From NCBI GenBank assembly GCA_022822745.1, contig JAJEAO010000088.1, forward strand, positions 1 through 64,000: a stretch of DNA of 64,000 bases, in the 5' to 3' direction. A model generated the notes under the pieces. The model saw only the letters and a list, made by a program, of their open reading frames with translations, was not told the origin of the DNA and made no database searches. The stretch is from Acidobacteriota bacterium. GTDB taxonomy: Bacteria > Acidobacteriota > Vicinamibacteria > Marinacidobacterales > Marinacidobacteraceae. Made by a program: the position numbers and the translations under genes. Shown piece by piece: positions 25,799 to 35,600 of the stretch; position 1 is the first letter of the stretch; each line of letters opens with the position of its first letter.

Positions 25799-26914
25799 AT
25801 GAACGCGCGCTCCCGAGCCCATCGCAGCCCGCCTCACTCCCTCGGGTGCGGCGCCGCCCTGGTGCTTCTCGGCGCTCTCGCGTGTGGGGGCGCCGACGAG
25901 GATCGGCTCACGGTTGTGAGCTGGGGCGGCGCCTACACCGAAGCGAGCGGACCCGCCTACTACGAGCCGTTCGAACAGCAGACCGGTGTCACGGTGCGCC
26001 GGGTCCAGTACAGCGGTGGCCTGGAGGAAATCCGGGAGCAGGTCACTTCGGGAGACATCGAGTGGGACGTCGTGGACATGGAGATCTTCGACACGGTGCG
26101 AGGTTGCGAGGAAGGCCTCCTGGAGCCGATCCCGTTCGTCATGATGGCGCCGGCGCCTGACGGAACCTGGGCGGAGGAGGACTTCTTCCCCGACACGACG
26201 ACCGAATGCGGCATCGGGGCGACGATCTACTCCACGATCTATGCCTACGACAACCGGCAATTTCCCGACGAAAGGCCCGCCACGATCGCCGACTTCTTCG
26301 ACCTGGAGCGATTCCCCGGAGGACGGGGGATGCGGCGCTCCCCGCAGGTCAACCTGGAGTTCGCCCTGATGGCGGATGGTGTGCCGGCGGAGGAGGTCTA
26401 TCCGGCGCTTCGCACCGCAGCCGGCAGGGAACGGGCTCTCCGCAAGCTCGACACGATCCGTGACGAGATCCACTGGTGGACCGACCCGGGGGATACGGTC
26501 CGGCTGCTCGCGGAGGGCGACGCCGCCATGAGCACGGCGTTCAGCGGGAGGATGTTCCACGCCCGCTTCGTCGAGGAACACCCCTTCACCGTGGTGTGGG
26601 ACGGACAGGTGGTGGACCTCGGGCAACTCGCGATCGTGCGTGGAACGCCTCGGCTCGGGGACGCCTTTCGTTTCATTCGCCTCGCCTCCTCCACCGAAGC
26701 GAACGCCACCCTCGCGCGCCACGGCGCCTACAGCCCGTCGCGGAGGTCGGCCCTTCCGTTCGTCATTCGCCACCCCGGAACCGGCGTGGAACTCGCGCCG
26801 CACCTGCCCACGACTCCGGCGAACCTCGAGCGGGGCCTCCGCAGCGACTGGCGCTTCTGGGTCGAACACCTGGACGAGATGAACGAGCTCTTCGAGACCT
26901 GGCTGGACCGCTAG
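25799..26914 (+). CDS. Spermidine/putrescine-type substrate-binding lipoprotein
   Basis: Periplasmic solute-binding protein of the PotD-like ABC family. It has 371 aa with a signal peptide and lipobox (LGALAC). It shows TVVSWGGAYTEAS, FEQQTGVTVRRVQYSGG, EWDVVDMEIFD, YSTIYAYDNRQFPDERPATIADFFD and the late LARHGAYSPSRRSAL, all typical of polyamine-binding proteins. No permease or ATPase gene lies next to it, so it must work with a transporter elsewhere or have another role. It stands alone between tyrA (divergent) and the defence-like module (88 bases downstream, same strand). Confidence 0.85.
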   Translation: MNARSRAHRSPPHSLGCGAALVLLGALACGGADEDRLTVVSWGGAYTEASGPAYYEPFEQQTGVTVRRVQYSGGLEEIREQVTSGDIEWDVVDMEIFDTVRGCEEGLLEPIPFVMMAPAPDGTWAEEDFFPDTTTECGIGATIYSTIYAYDNRQFPDERPATIADFFDLERFPGGRGMRRSPQVNLEFALMADGVPAEEVYPALRTAAGRERALRKLDTIRDEIHWWTDPGDTVRLLAEGDAAMSTAFSGRMFHARFVEEHPFTVVWDGQVVDLGQLAIVRGTPRLGDAFRFIRLASSTEANATLARHGAYSPSRRSALPFVIRHPGTGVELAPHLPTTPANLERGLRSDWRFWVEHLDEMNELFETWLDR

Positions 26915-26987
26915 AAGCCCGAGTGGGTGGGCGCGTCGGCTGGCGCGTCCGCGACCGGCTGCGCGGGGTCGGGGCGGCCGGGTTCGG

Positions 26988-26993
26988 CATAAT
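26988..26993 (+). promoter_or_regulatory. Probable -10 element for the MAD6-like gene (near-leaderless)
   Basis: CATAAT, one mismatch from TATAAT, ends 9 bases before the ATG at 27003 in an otherwise GC-rich region. No Shine-Dalgarno sequence is seen. It would drive the three-gene module from a very short or absent leader. Confidence 0.45.
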
Positions 26994-27002
26994 CGGCGGC
27001 CC

Positions 27003-30000
27003 ATGAGAGTGGAGGTCGTTCGCTGCGCGCCCCCGGTGAACGAGAGCGAGCGGCTGGCCGCCGACCAGCTCAAGACGCGCCTGATCTCCCAGCTCGGAGA
27101 CGGGACGTGGTGGCTCTTCACGAACCTCCTGTTCTCCGCCACCCCGGAACGCCAGCCCGACGAGATCGACATCGTGGCCCTCGGGCCTCCGGGGATCCGT
27201 CTCATCGAGGTGAAGCACTGGACCGGCTCGTGGGTCCGGCGGCACCCCGGCCGGGTCGAGGACGAAGCGGATCGCGTCACGCGCAAGGCGCAGCGACTCG
27301 GCACCACGCTTCGCCGGACCGTCGCGAGTCTCCGCTTCGTCGAGGGGGTCTTCCTCGTCACCGAGTCCGCCCGCAAGGTGCGAGAGCTCCGGAAGCTGGC
27401 GCCGGTTCGGGGCGTGCCGTTCTACACGCTCCCGACCTGGCGCGAGGCGCTGGGGCTCGGCGCCCCGGCCACGCTTTCCGAAGGCGAGGTCGAGGTTCTC
27501 GCCCATCAACTCAAGCGCCGCCAGCCGCCCGGTCGAGCGAAGCGGCCCCAGCGAATCGCCGGATACACGAACCTGAAGCTGCGGTCCCCGACGGAGGAGC
27601 GCTTCCACCGAGTGTTCGACGCGGTTCACCATTCGCGTCAGGATCGCGTCGTTTTGCACCTCTACGACCTGTCGGCGGGAGAGGATCACGGGCAGCCGGA
27701 GCGGGACTGGAAGCGGCTCCACGAGCTGCAGCGCTATGGATGGGCGCCTCGCCTCGTGGATTCGCTCCAGGATCTCCCCGGCCACCACGGCGAAGTGCAG
27801 TTCTTCACGGCCGCGAACGAAGCGGCCCCCGACCTGCGCCGCCGCGTGGCGGACGCGGACTGGGATTCCCGCGACCGGGTGAAGTTCGCCGCCGAAACGG
27901 TTTCGGGGCTCCGGGAACTGTGGAGCGCCGGAAGTCCGGACGGCGAGCTGCTTCGGGCGGCCGCCCTCAGCGACAAAGTGATCCGCGTCCGCCAGGACCA
28001 GACCCCGCTCTTCGACACCTTCGTCCCCTTCCCCTCGTCGGAGAGCGACAGGCCGGAATCCGGCGGAGGGGACGCGTCTGCGCCCGCAGACGCCGCCGAA
28101 GACGGTGTGAACGCGCTTCTCGCGATGCTGGCCGATGTCTTCGAGGGCCGGAAGGATCGCTGGGGACGCGGGGCCCGCGAGATCCTCGAACGCTGGCCGC
28201 GAACCGCCCCGCCGAAGCGACTCGGAAACATCGGTTCGGCGCTCACCGAGTTATCCGAAAAAGCAGCGAAGCCCGCGCCCGGGAACGCGGATTCGTGGGC
28301 GGAGGGAGAGGAGATTCACTGCGACGGCCACCTCTACCGCGTTGTCGCGCCGATCGGCGTCACTTCCGCCATCCGGAACTTCCAGGTCGTGGAACTGGAT
28401 CAGGCCACCGGTCGGGAACTCGGGGCGCACATCGCGCTGGCGTCGGCCGACGAAGCCGCGGGGCGGGATCTCCGCGCCGCGTACGCTCGGGCCGCCTCCC
28501 TGCCCGCTCACCCCTGCCTCGGAGCAGTCGGCGCCGTAGCGCCCGAGTGGCGCCCCGATCGGTTTGCGGCCGTGCTGCCGGCAAGCGACGGCGCTTCCCT
28601 TGATGAGTACTCCGGGGTGCTCCCGATTCTGGCCGAGGACCTGGGCGAATCCTCGACCGAGGCGCTCGTCCTGAGGTGGCTGCGCGGCGTCTGCGGCGCG
28701 CTCGACGTGATGCACCGGAACGGCGTGGTCCATCGGAATGTGCGTCCCGGCAACCTGATCGTCACCGGAGGCGACCTCGTGCTCTCCGGCCTCGAGCGGG
28801 TCGAACGCTCCGATGCGACGCGACCGGCATCGGGACGCGCCACCGCGCAGGACGATCTTCGCGCCCTGGCAAAGAGCATCCACGACGTTCTGTGGCCCGA
28901 AGAAACCACGGATCCCTCGACACAAGTCGAACACGAAGCGGACCGGGACGAGTTCCCGGTGGTCGCACCGTTCCTGGATCGCGCGATGGGAGGCGATTCC
29001 GGGCGACCGCTCGACTCGGCGGCGGAGGCCCTCCGGCTCCTGAGCCCGAAGGAGGAACCTCGGGATGTCGCGCCCGAGCCGCGGTCCCGAAACCGCGTTC
29101 CGTGGCTGCGTCAGCTTCTCCAGTCCTATCCGGGGTCGCGCTGGGGAAACCGCGAAACGCGCGGGCTGGACAGCGAGTTCGCCGAGAAGACCTATGTTCC
29201 GACCGAGCTGGAGGTGTCCCTGGAACAGGACATCCGGGAGCGCCGCGTCCGCCTGGTGGTTCTCTGCGGGAACGCCGGTGACGGGAAGACGGCGCTCCTG
29301 CAGCATCTCGCCAGGCGCCTCGGGATCGGGACGGCCAGCTCCGCCGAGCGAATTCTCGAAGGCAGGCTGTCCGACGGCGGGACCGTGCGCATGAACTTCG
29401 ACGGCTCCGCGGCGTGGGACGGACGGTCCGCGACCGAGCTGCTCGACGAGTTCCTGAACCCCTTCCAGCAGGGGCCGCCCGAGGAGGATCTCGTTCATCT
29501 GCTCGCGGTCAATGACGGCCGGCTCCTCGAGTGGATCGAGGAGTACGAGAGCGAGACTCCCCTCACCGAGGCGCTCTCGGAGGCCGTTTACGGCAACCTG
29601 CCCGCCGAGGCTTCACACATCCGGTTCGAGAATCTGAACCACCGCTCGCTGGTGGGGAAGCGGACATCCGATGGATCCCGAGTCGAGACCCGCTTCGCCG
29701 ACCGGCTCGTTGACGCCCTCTACGGCGGCGAAAGCGCCGCCGAGACGTGGCGCCCCTGTCGGACCTGCACGGCGCAGGAGCGTTGCGAGGTCTTCCGCGC
29801 GGCCAGCGTCTTCGGTCCCGCGCCGCTCGCTCCGGCTGAAGTACGCGACCGTGCGCGCGGGCGGCTCTTCGAGGCGCTCCAGGCGGTCCATCTCCGTGGA
29901 GAGACCCACATCACCGTGCGCGAGCTTCGCGCGGCGCTGGTGTACATCCTCTTCGGGACCGACGACTGCGAGGACTACCACGAGAGCGACCGACCCGCCG

Positions 30001-30836
30001 GGTCCAGGCCCCGCTACGGCGAACGCGCCTTCGCGCCCCGGTCCCGAGCGCGGCAGGGAGAGGTTCTGAAGGAGCTGGTGCGGTTCGACCCGGCGCTGGA
30101 ATCGGATGCGCGGCTGGATCGCGCTCTGTGGAAGGAGCACCTCGCCCGGATTCCCGAGACGGATCTGGCGCTCTCCCATCGAACGCTGCTCGGTGAGCTT
30201 CGCCGGTGGGCGTACTTCGAGGGCGACATCTCCGGCGGCGGTGGCGCGCCGCTCGCCGGGGGCGCGAACCTCCAACGCTTCCTCGATCTGGCGAGTGGGT
30301 CCGAGTCCGCGGAGCTGACGCGTCGTCTCTGCGCCGGGATTTCCCGGCTGCAGTCGCTGCCCGATGCGGCCCTCGACCGACCCGATGTGGTTCCCCTACC
30401 GATCAATCCCCGAACGCCCACGGAGACCGCCTTCTGGGTGGAGAAGCCGCTCGCCTCGTTTCGGGTGGAACCCGATCGGGCGCGCGTCGCGGGGGACGCC
30501 GGTTGGCTCCACCGACGAGCGCTCCTGATCTACCACTACGACGACGGGAGAGAGGAACAGCTCCCGCTGGGCGCCGAGCTGTTCCACCTCCTGCTCGAGC
30601 TGGGCGGGGGCCGACAGTTGGGCGACGCCGGGACGGAGGGGGCGTTCGCCCGACTCTCGATCTTCGTCCAGCGGGTCATGCAGGAAGACGAGCGGAGGAT
30701 CATGGCCTGGAATCCAATGCGGGAGGATCAGGTGTTCGAAGTGGAGGCAGCCGTCGAGCGGGAAGCAGGCGAGCTGCGACAGATGCTCCGGATCACTCCG
30801 GCGGGAACCGAGGGCGACGGTGGCCAGGAGCTCTGA
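27003..30836 (+). CDS. NERD nuclease - pseudokinase - NTPase protein, MAD6-like
   Basis: 1277-aa multidomain protein. Residues 15-130 form a NERD nuclease-like domain: QPDEIDIVAL (D56) and LIEVKHWTG (E69, K71) match the PD-(D/E)xK core. Residues about 435-650 resemble a protein kinase, but the usual Lys strand reads ELGAHIALAS, the HRD loop reads HRNVRPGNLIV and DFG is absent, so it is probably a pseudokinase. From about 750 comes an NTPase with P-loop LCGNAGDGKTALLQHL, then a possible zinc cluster CRTCTAQERC (about 919-928). This architecture resembles the protein kinase MAD6 of the methylation-associated defence system, and also PglW. It overlaps the next gene by 17 bases. Confidence 0.75.
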   Translation: MRVEVVRCAPPVNESERLAADQLKTRLISQLGDGTWWLFTNLLFSATPERQPDEIDIVALGPPGIRLIEVKHWTGSWVRRHPGRVEDEADRVTRKAQRLGTTLRRTVASLRFVEGVFLVTESARKVRELRKLAPVRGVPFYTLPTWREALGLGAPATLSEGEVEVLAHQLKRRQPPGRAKRPQRIAGYTNLKLRSPTEERFHRVFDAVHHSRQDRVVLHLYDLSAGEDHGQPERDWKRLHELQRYGWAPRLVDSLQDLPGHHGEVQFFTAANEAAPDLRRRVADADWDSRDRVKFAAETVSGLRELWSAGSPDGELLRAAALSDKVIRVRQDQTPLFDTFVPFPSSESDRPESGGGDASAPADAAEDGVNALLAMLADVFEGRKDRWGRGAREILERWPRTAPPKRLGNIGSALTELSEKAAKPAPGNADSWAEGEEIHCDGHLYRVVAPIGVTSAIRNFQVVELDQATGRELGAHIALASADEAAGRDLRAAYARAASLPAHPCLGAVGAVAPEWRPDRFAAVLPASDGASLDEYSGVLPILAEDLGESSTEALVLRWLRGVCGALDVMHRNGVVHRNVRPGNLIVTGGDLVLSGLERVERSDATRPASGRATAQDDLRALAKSIHDVLWPEETTDPSTQVEHEADRDEFPVVAPFLDRAMGGDSGRPLDSAAEALRLLSPKEEPRDVAPEPRSRNRVPWLRQLLQSYPGSRWGNRETRGLDSEFAEKTYVPTELEVSLEQDIRERRVRLVVLCGNAGDGKTALLQHLARRLGIGTASSAERILEGRLSDGGTVRMNFDGSAAWDGRSATELLDEFLNPFQQGPPEEDLVHLLAVNDGRLLEWIEEYESETPLTEALSEAVYGNLPAEASHIRFENLNHRSLVGKRTSDGSRVETRFADRLVDALYGGESAAETWRPCRTCTAQERCEVFRAASVFGPAPLAPAEVRDRARGRLFEALQAVHLRGETHITVRELRAALVYILFGTDDCEDYHESDRPAGSRPRYGERAFAPRSRARQGEVLKELVRFDPALESDARLDRALWKEHLARIPETDLALSHRTLLGELRRWAYFEGDISGGGGAPLAGGANLQRFLDLASGSESAELTRRLCAGISRLQSLPDAALDRPDVVPLPINPRTPTETAFWVEKPLASFRVEPDRARVAGDAGWLHRRALLIYHYDDGREEQLPLGAELFHLLLELGGGRQLGDAGTEGAFARLSIFVQRVMQEDERRIMAWNPMREDQVFEVEAAVEREAGELRQMLRITPAGTEGDGGQEL

Positions 30837-32649
30837 CTCGAACCCCCGCGCGCTCGTGCGCGAGGTGCTGCCCCGCGCCATGGCGGACCGGATCTGGTCG
30901 GCGAGTTACCGCAAGGTGCTCCCGGTGGACCTCCAGGACTTCGATCTGCAGGATGTGCTGCCGGCGGTGTTCTATCTGTTCCGCTACGGCTTTCGTCGAG
31001 GCAAGGGGCGCTTCCTGGACGCCTTCTCCCCGCCGGACCTCGCGAACCTCCCCGAGCGAAGGCGAAAGACCACGGCAAAGCGCATCGCCAGCGTCCTGTC
31101 GCGGCGCCCGGATCTGGACGGATTCCGTGGAGAAACGGAGCAGGCCGTGCTCGCCGATCTCCTGCTCTGCTTCTGCGTCCAGAACGCCCGGCGCGCCCTG
31201 GGTCGCGATCAGCAGGTGCAGCGGGTGGCGCCCACGCACTTTTTCGCGAGCTGGATCGATCTGCCTGCCAGCGCGGCAAGCCTGCGCCATGTTCCGGAGA
31301 TGCTGACGGCAGTCCTGGCGAACCAGGAGGGACCCAGTGTGGAGAGGACCGTCAAGGGTCCGACATGGTTCGCCGTGGCGAATCCGCGCCGGAGCGCGAA
31401 GCGGACCAACCTGTTGCTGGAACCGTTCACAGGCGGAATGCAGTGGTCGAAGGTCGGCGCGGACCTCGCTGGCGACAGGTTCGACGAGGACGAGAAGTCA
31501 CTGGGTCACGACCAGGTTCTCACCGTTCGCCTGGCCCAGCAGCTCAAGCAGGCGCCGATCAAGCTGCGGGGCAAGGCGGGGTCGCGGATCCCGAACCAGC
31601 GGCCGATCGGACGGAGGTCGGCGGAACGCTTTTCCGAGGACATTCGCCGCTTTGTGCGGGGATACTCCGGATCCATGCCGAGGCAGGTCTTCCTCGACTG
31701 TCTGGAGTCCTCGGTGACGATCGGCCTGACCACGATCCTGGGCGGCAGCGCCGAAGTGCTGTTCCACTGGATCGAGACGGGGGAAGTCCTCCGGCCTACT
31801 GATCAGCGTCCACCGCCACTGCTGGTGGACTGCTCCCGCGGTCTCGACTGGACGATCCGCCGGCACGCCGAGGACTCCATGGATGACTTCACGCGCCGGC
31901 TTTCCCGCCTCCCGGAAATCCTCATGGCGCTGCGGCTTCTGGACTACACGGTGTGGGGAAACCGGCGCACGAAGACGGACGCGAGGCGAACCCCGTCCCG
32001 GCCCGACCCCAGCGACTGGATCCGACTGCTCGGGAAGATCCTTCACGGACGTCACGAGGGGGCCAATTCGATCCACGAACGGCTCTACGAATACGGTCAG
32101 GATCTGGCGGACACCCTCGACGCCGACCATCCGGAGATCGCGGCGGCGCTGCGCGACGAGGGCAGGCAGTCGAACGCAGTCCGGCGGCTCGCCACGGGTC
32201 TCACGCGCCTCATGGGACGCGGGGTGACGACGGGGAGGCTCTTCATTTTTCTGGACTCCGGGGCCGGCGTCGGCGGACCGAATGCGCTCGTGCACAAGCG
32301 AAGGACAACGCGAGGAACAGACGCGGCGAGTGGGCCGCGCAGCAGGCAAGTGCGGTCGCTCGTGTTCGGCGATTCGATGCTGGAATACCTGGTCCATCGC
32401 CACTTGCTGAACACCCGAGGAAAGCAGCGACCACTGTCCGTGCAGGCGTTCCTGCGCGTGATCCAGACCCGTTACGGGTTCCATGTGGACACGCCTCCAC
32501 GGCACTTCGCGGTCTCGGGGGATCTCCTGCAGCGGAACCGCTCCTTCCTGGAGCGACGACTGCGGGATCTCGGACTCCTCCGCGGCGTGAACGACGCCGA
32601 ATCCATGAAGCGGCTGCGGCCGCGATTCACTCCGGGTGCCGCATCGTGA
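30820..32649 (+). CDS. Unknown middle gene of the module, MAD7-like
   Basis: 609-aa soluble protein with a GTG start inside the 3' end of the MAD6-like gene. No catalytic motif stands out. The N-terminal half is helical (LPAVFYLFRYGFRRGKGRFLD, FCVQNARRALGRDQQVQRV). The C-terminal region has GDSMLEYLVHRHLL, QAFLRVIQTRYGFHVDTPP and LQRNRSFLERRLRDLGLLRG, the last two looking like a winged-helix or other small DNA/protein-binding fold. By position between MAD6-like and MAD8-like genes, and by size, it corresponds to MAD7. DptG of the phosphorothioate restriction system is an alternative positional analogue. Confidence 0.6.
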   Translation: MARSSDSNPRALVREVLPRAMADRIWSASYRKVLPVDLQDFDLQDVLPAVFYLFRYGFRRGKGRFLDAFSPPDLANLPERRRKTTAKRIASVLSRRPDLDGFRGETEQAVLADLLLCFCVQNARRALGRDQQVQRVAPTHFFASWIDLPASAASLRHVPEMLTAVLANQEGPSVERTVKGPTWFAVANPRRSAKRTNLLLEPFTGGMQWSKVGADLAGDRFDEDEKSLGHDQVLTVRLAQQLKQAPIKLRGKAGSRIPNQRPIGRRSAERFSEDIRRFVRGYSGSMPRQVFLDCLESSVTIGLTTILGGSAEVLFHWIETGEVLRPTDQRPPPLLVDCSRGLDWTIRRHAEDSMDDFTRRLSRLPEILMALRLLDYTVWGNRRTKTDARRTPSRPDPSDWIRLLGKILHGRHEGANSIHERLYEYGQDLADTLDADHPEIAAALRDEGRQSNAVRRLATGLTRLMGRGVTTGRLFIFLDSGAGVGGPNALVHKRRTTRGTDAASGPRSRQVRSLVFGDSMLEYLVHRHLLNTRGKQRPLSVQAFLRVIQTRYGFHVDTPPRHFAVSGDLLQRNRSFLERRLRDLGLLRGVNDAESMKRLRPRFTPGAAS

Positions 32650-35600
32650 CGCGCGAGCCGTCCCGGACCGCCGCCCTGCTGGGTCGAACCCTCGAGACGT
32701 TGCTCGGCAGCGCCGAGGACGGCGCCATCGCCTTCGTGCGGTGCCTGTCTCCGGACATGGTCGAGCGCCTTGCCCGGAGCGCCTCCTTCGCTCCCGAGGG
32801 ATGGCGGGTTCTGCGCGTCGCCGCGGAAGAAGATGTCTCCTCCCGGACGATTCCCGCCGACCGCGCCGTGGAGGAGCGCGAGTCCAAGGGCGGCGCGTTG
32901 CTCCTGCTCGTGGACACGGCCCTCGCCGGCGCCGGGATGGACGGGATCTACAGCGCCAGTCGGGAGGTGACGGAGGCCGACCTCTTCGACCGGGCGGCGC
33001 GAATCGGCGCCGACGAGATCCAGAGAAGGTGCGGCGCCCCCGTCCGCCGCTATGCGGAGCGAGCGATTCGCGCCGCCCGGCGCGGCCCGTTCCCGAGCGC
33101 CCGCTCGGACGAGTTCGACTTCCTGTGTCGCGTGGCCGGAGGGGAGGATCCCCCGGGTTCCCATCTGGCCGGACTCGGACTCTGGCCGGTCGCCGATGAT
33201 GCGGAAGCGGAACCCGGGGAGGCTCTGAGACTCTCGCGACTCTTCGCGACGCGGCTGCTGGGCGCCGCCGGCTCGCAGCTTCCGCCGGACGAGCGGGTCC
33301 GCGGTCTCCGCATCGATCCGGACCTGCAGGCGGCGCAACGACGGCTGGAACAGTTCCTCCACCGCGTGGACACCCTGCCCGCGCGCGAGGCGCTGCGACA
33401 ACTGGAGCAGCATCGCGAGCTCTGGGTCGGCCCCCTCCGGCTTCAGCCGACGGACCGGATCCGGGGGATCGAGCTCAAGTCGTGGCGCAACCGCAACGGC
33501 ACCCTCGCCAGATGGTCCGGACTGAAGCCGGGGCCGGACCCCGAGTCGCCCCCGGAGCTCGTGCTGCGTCTGACCGGAGGCGATCGGGACGCCACCTCCT
33601 TCCTCGAGGTGCGTTGGAAGACGGATCCCCCGGGGCTTCCCGCGGGCGCCGTGGAGTACCAGGTCTCGGTTCGCACCGATCAGGACGAGCTGCTCGCGGT
33701 GAAGGAACCGCAGCATCGCGGTCTGAAAGGGGGAGAGAAGGTCCGCTTCACCGCCGAGGACCTGGAGGATATGCCCGAGGACGCAGTGGTCTCGGCTTCG
33801 GTCGTCCTCGAAGTCGTCGGCCAGACCGACAGGATCGAGCCGGGAAGGAGCGAGGAGTTCCAGATCCGCTTCGGAGACCCCGGCGAGATCGCCGCCACCG
33901 GCGCCGGGAAGGAGGTCCGCGCGTTCAGCGAGGGGCTCATCGAACTCCCGGATCGGGCTGCCGTGACCCGGGCGGTCTCCGGACCCGACCGGGCCCGATG
34001 GGACCCCGGCAAGCAGTGGGTGACTCTCTCGACTCCGGTCGTGAAGGGCCGACGCCGCAGCTTCAGGGTGCGCCGGCCGGCGCTCATCGCCGAGGTCGAA
34101 GACGAGTGGGCGGCCCGGCAGGGGGAGCCCGGCCGCTGGACCGTCCATGTGCGCGCGGACGGCAGCCTGGCGGGGAGCCCGGCATTCGAGCCGGTCCCCG
34201 GAGAGGAGAGCGAGGCGTGGGAGCGGATCCTGTCGGCCAGCCGCCGGCTCTCCCGCCGCTTCGCGGACGGCGGGGGTCTGGCACAGGTGTACGACGACGC
34301 CCGAGCCGTCATCCCGGTGGTGCGGGAGTACCTCGCCGGGTGGTCCGAGGTCATGGAGTCGGACTCCCCCGACCTTGCGCTCGCGAATACGCTTGAGGTC
34401 CGTCAGCAGTCGGGACGCACGATCGGTCTCATCGTGCTCCCGGCGCACCCGATCCGGGTCGCCTGGCACGCGGCCTACGACAGCCTCGTCTTCCACGCCG
34501 CGTTCGTCCACGAACGGAAGCCGAACGAGGTTCGGAAGGAGCTGGCGAGCCTGGACGGGGCGATGTTTCCGGCCTTCCTCCCGAATCCCGCCGGGGGCGC
34601 CTTCGTCTTCGCCGACATGCTCGGATTCCAGCTTCCGGCGATGGTTCCGGACCTGGATCCGGAGCCCAAGGCCGCGGTGGCCCTGCTCGCCCGGGCCCTT
34701 GGCGGGGGCCGGGCGGCGGAGCAGACGCCGACCGTCGGGGGCCGCAGCGCCCGGGCCCTGGCTTCCGAAGTGATCCGCTACCTAGAAGCGCACCACCGCC
34801 CGCGCGTCCTCGGCATGCATGCCCTCCGGGCCGGCGACGGTCTGACCGTCGCCCGGGCGCTGGGGCAGGTCCACGAGGAGATGAACCGGGGGGAGGCGGG
34901 CGAGACGCGAGACCCGGAGAGCGAGGTCACCTTCTCCCTGGACCTCTATCCGTCGGCGGAGGGGCGCTATCTCTCGGGACGCTTCATCACCGAGGCCCGC
35001 GAGAAGCGGCGAACCCGGGCGGCCGGCCTGGCCGAAGAGGACCGGTGGATGCTGGGCTCACTGAACCTCCCGGGCGGGGTGACGCCGCCGCGTCTGCGCT
35101 GGGCCCGAAAGGAGGAGGAGATCCCCCGGACCGGCGCCCACCTGGCGGCGGCGTTCGACACCTTCGACTCCACTGTGGAGGTGGCCCCCGGCGAAGGACA
35201 GTCAAGGAACCGCCCGTTCCACGCCTACGGGCTCTCCTCGTTCTACGAGCGCCGCTACCGGAGCGCCCCCGCGCCGACCTGGACCAGCCGGCCGGCCGTC
35301 GGCGCGACCGGCGAGAAGCACCCCGGGCGGCGGGCGCACACGGAAGCCCTGGTCCGAGTCCAGAACGCGATCGAGAGCGCGGTGGCGCGGCATCTCGGAG
35401 AACCGGAAGGGTCTCCCGTGCTGCAGACCCGGATCACGCCGGAGAAGTCCGAGAGCCTGGAGAAACTCCATGGGCTCGCCGACTGGGTGGTCACGCTGGA
35501 TCGGAACGCCGGGATCGAGTACTTCGATTCCCCCCGGGAGCACCGCAACATCTACGATGCCTACGTCATCGACTGCGTGCCGGAGCGCGAGGATCTGGGC

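Noticed and set aside
32472-34511. Minus-strand open frame of about 680 codons opposite the MAD8-like gene
   Set aside because: It is a composition shadow: low-complexity sequence, no motifs and no start context. The plus-strand gene is continuous and coupled.
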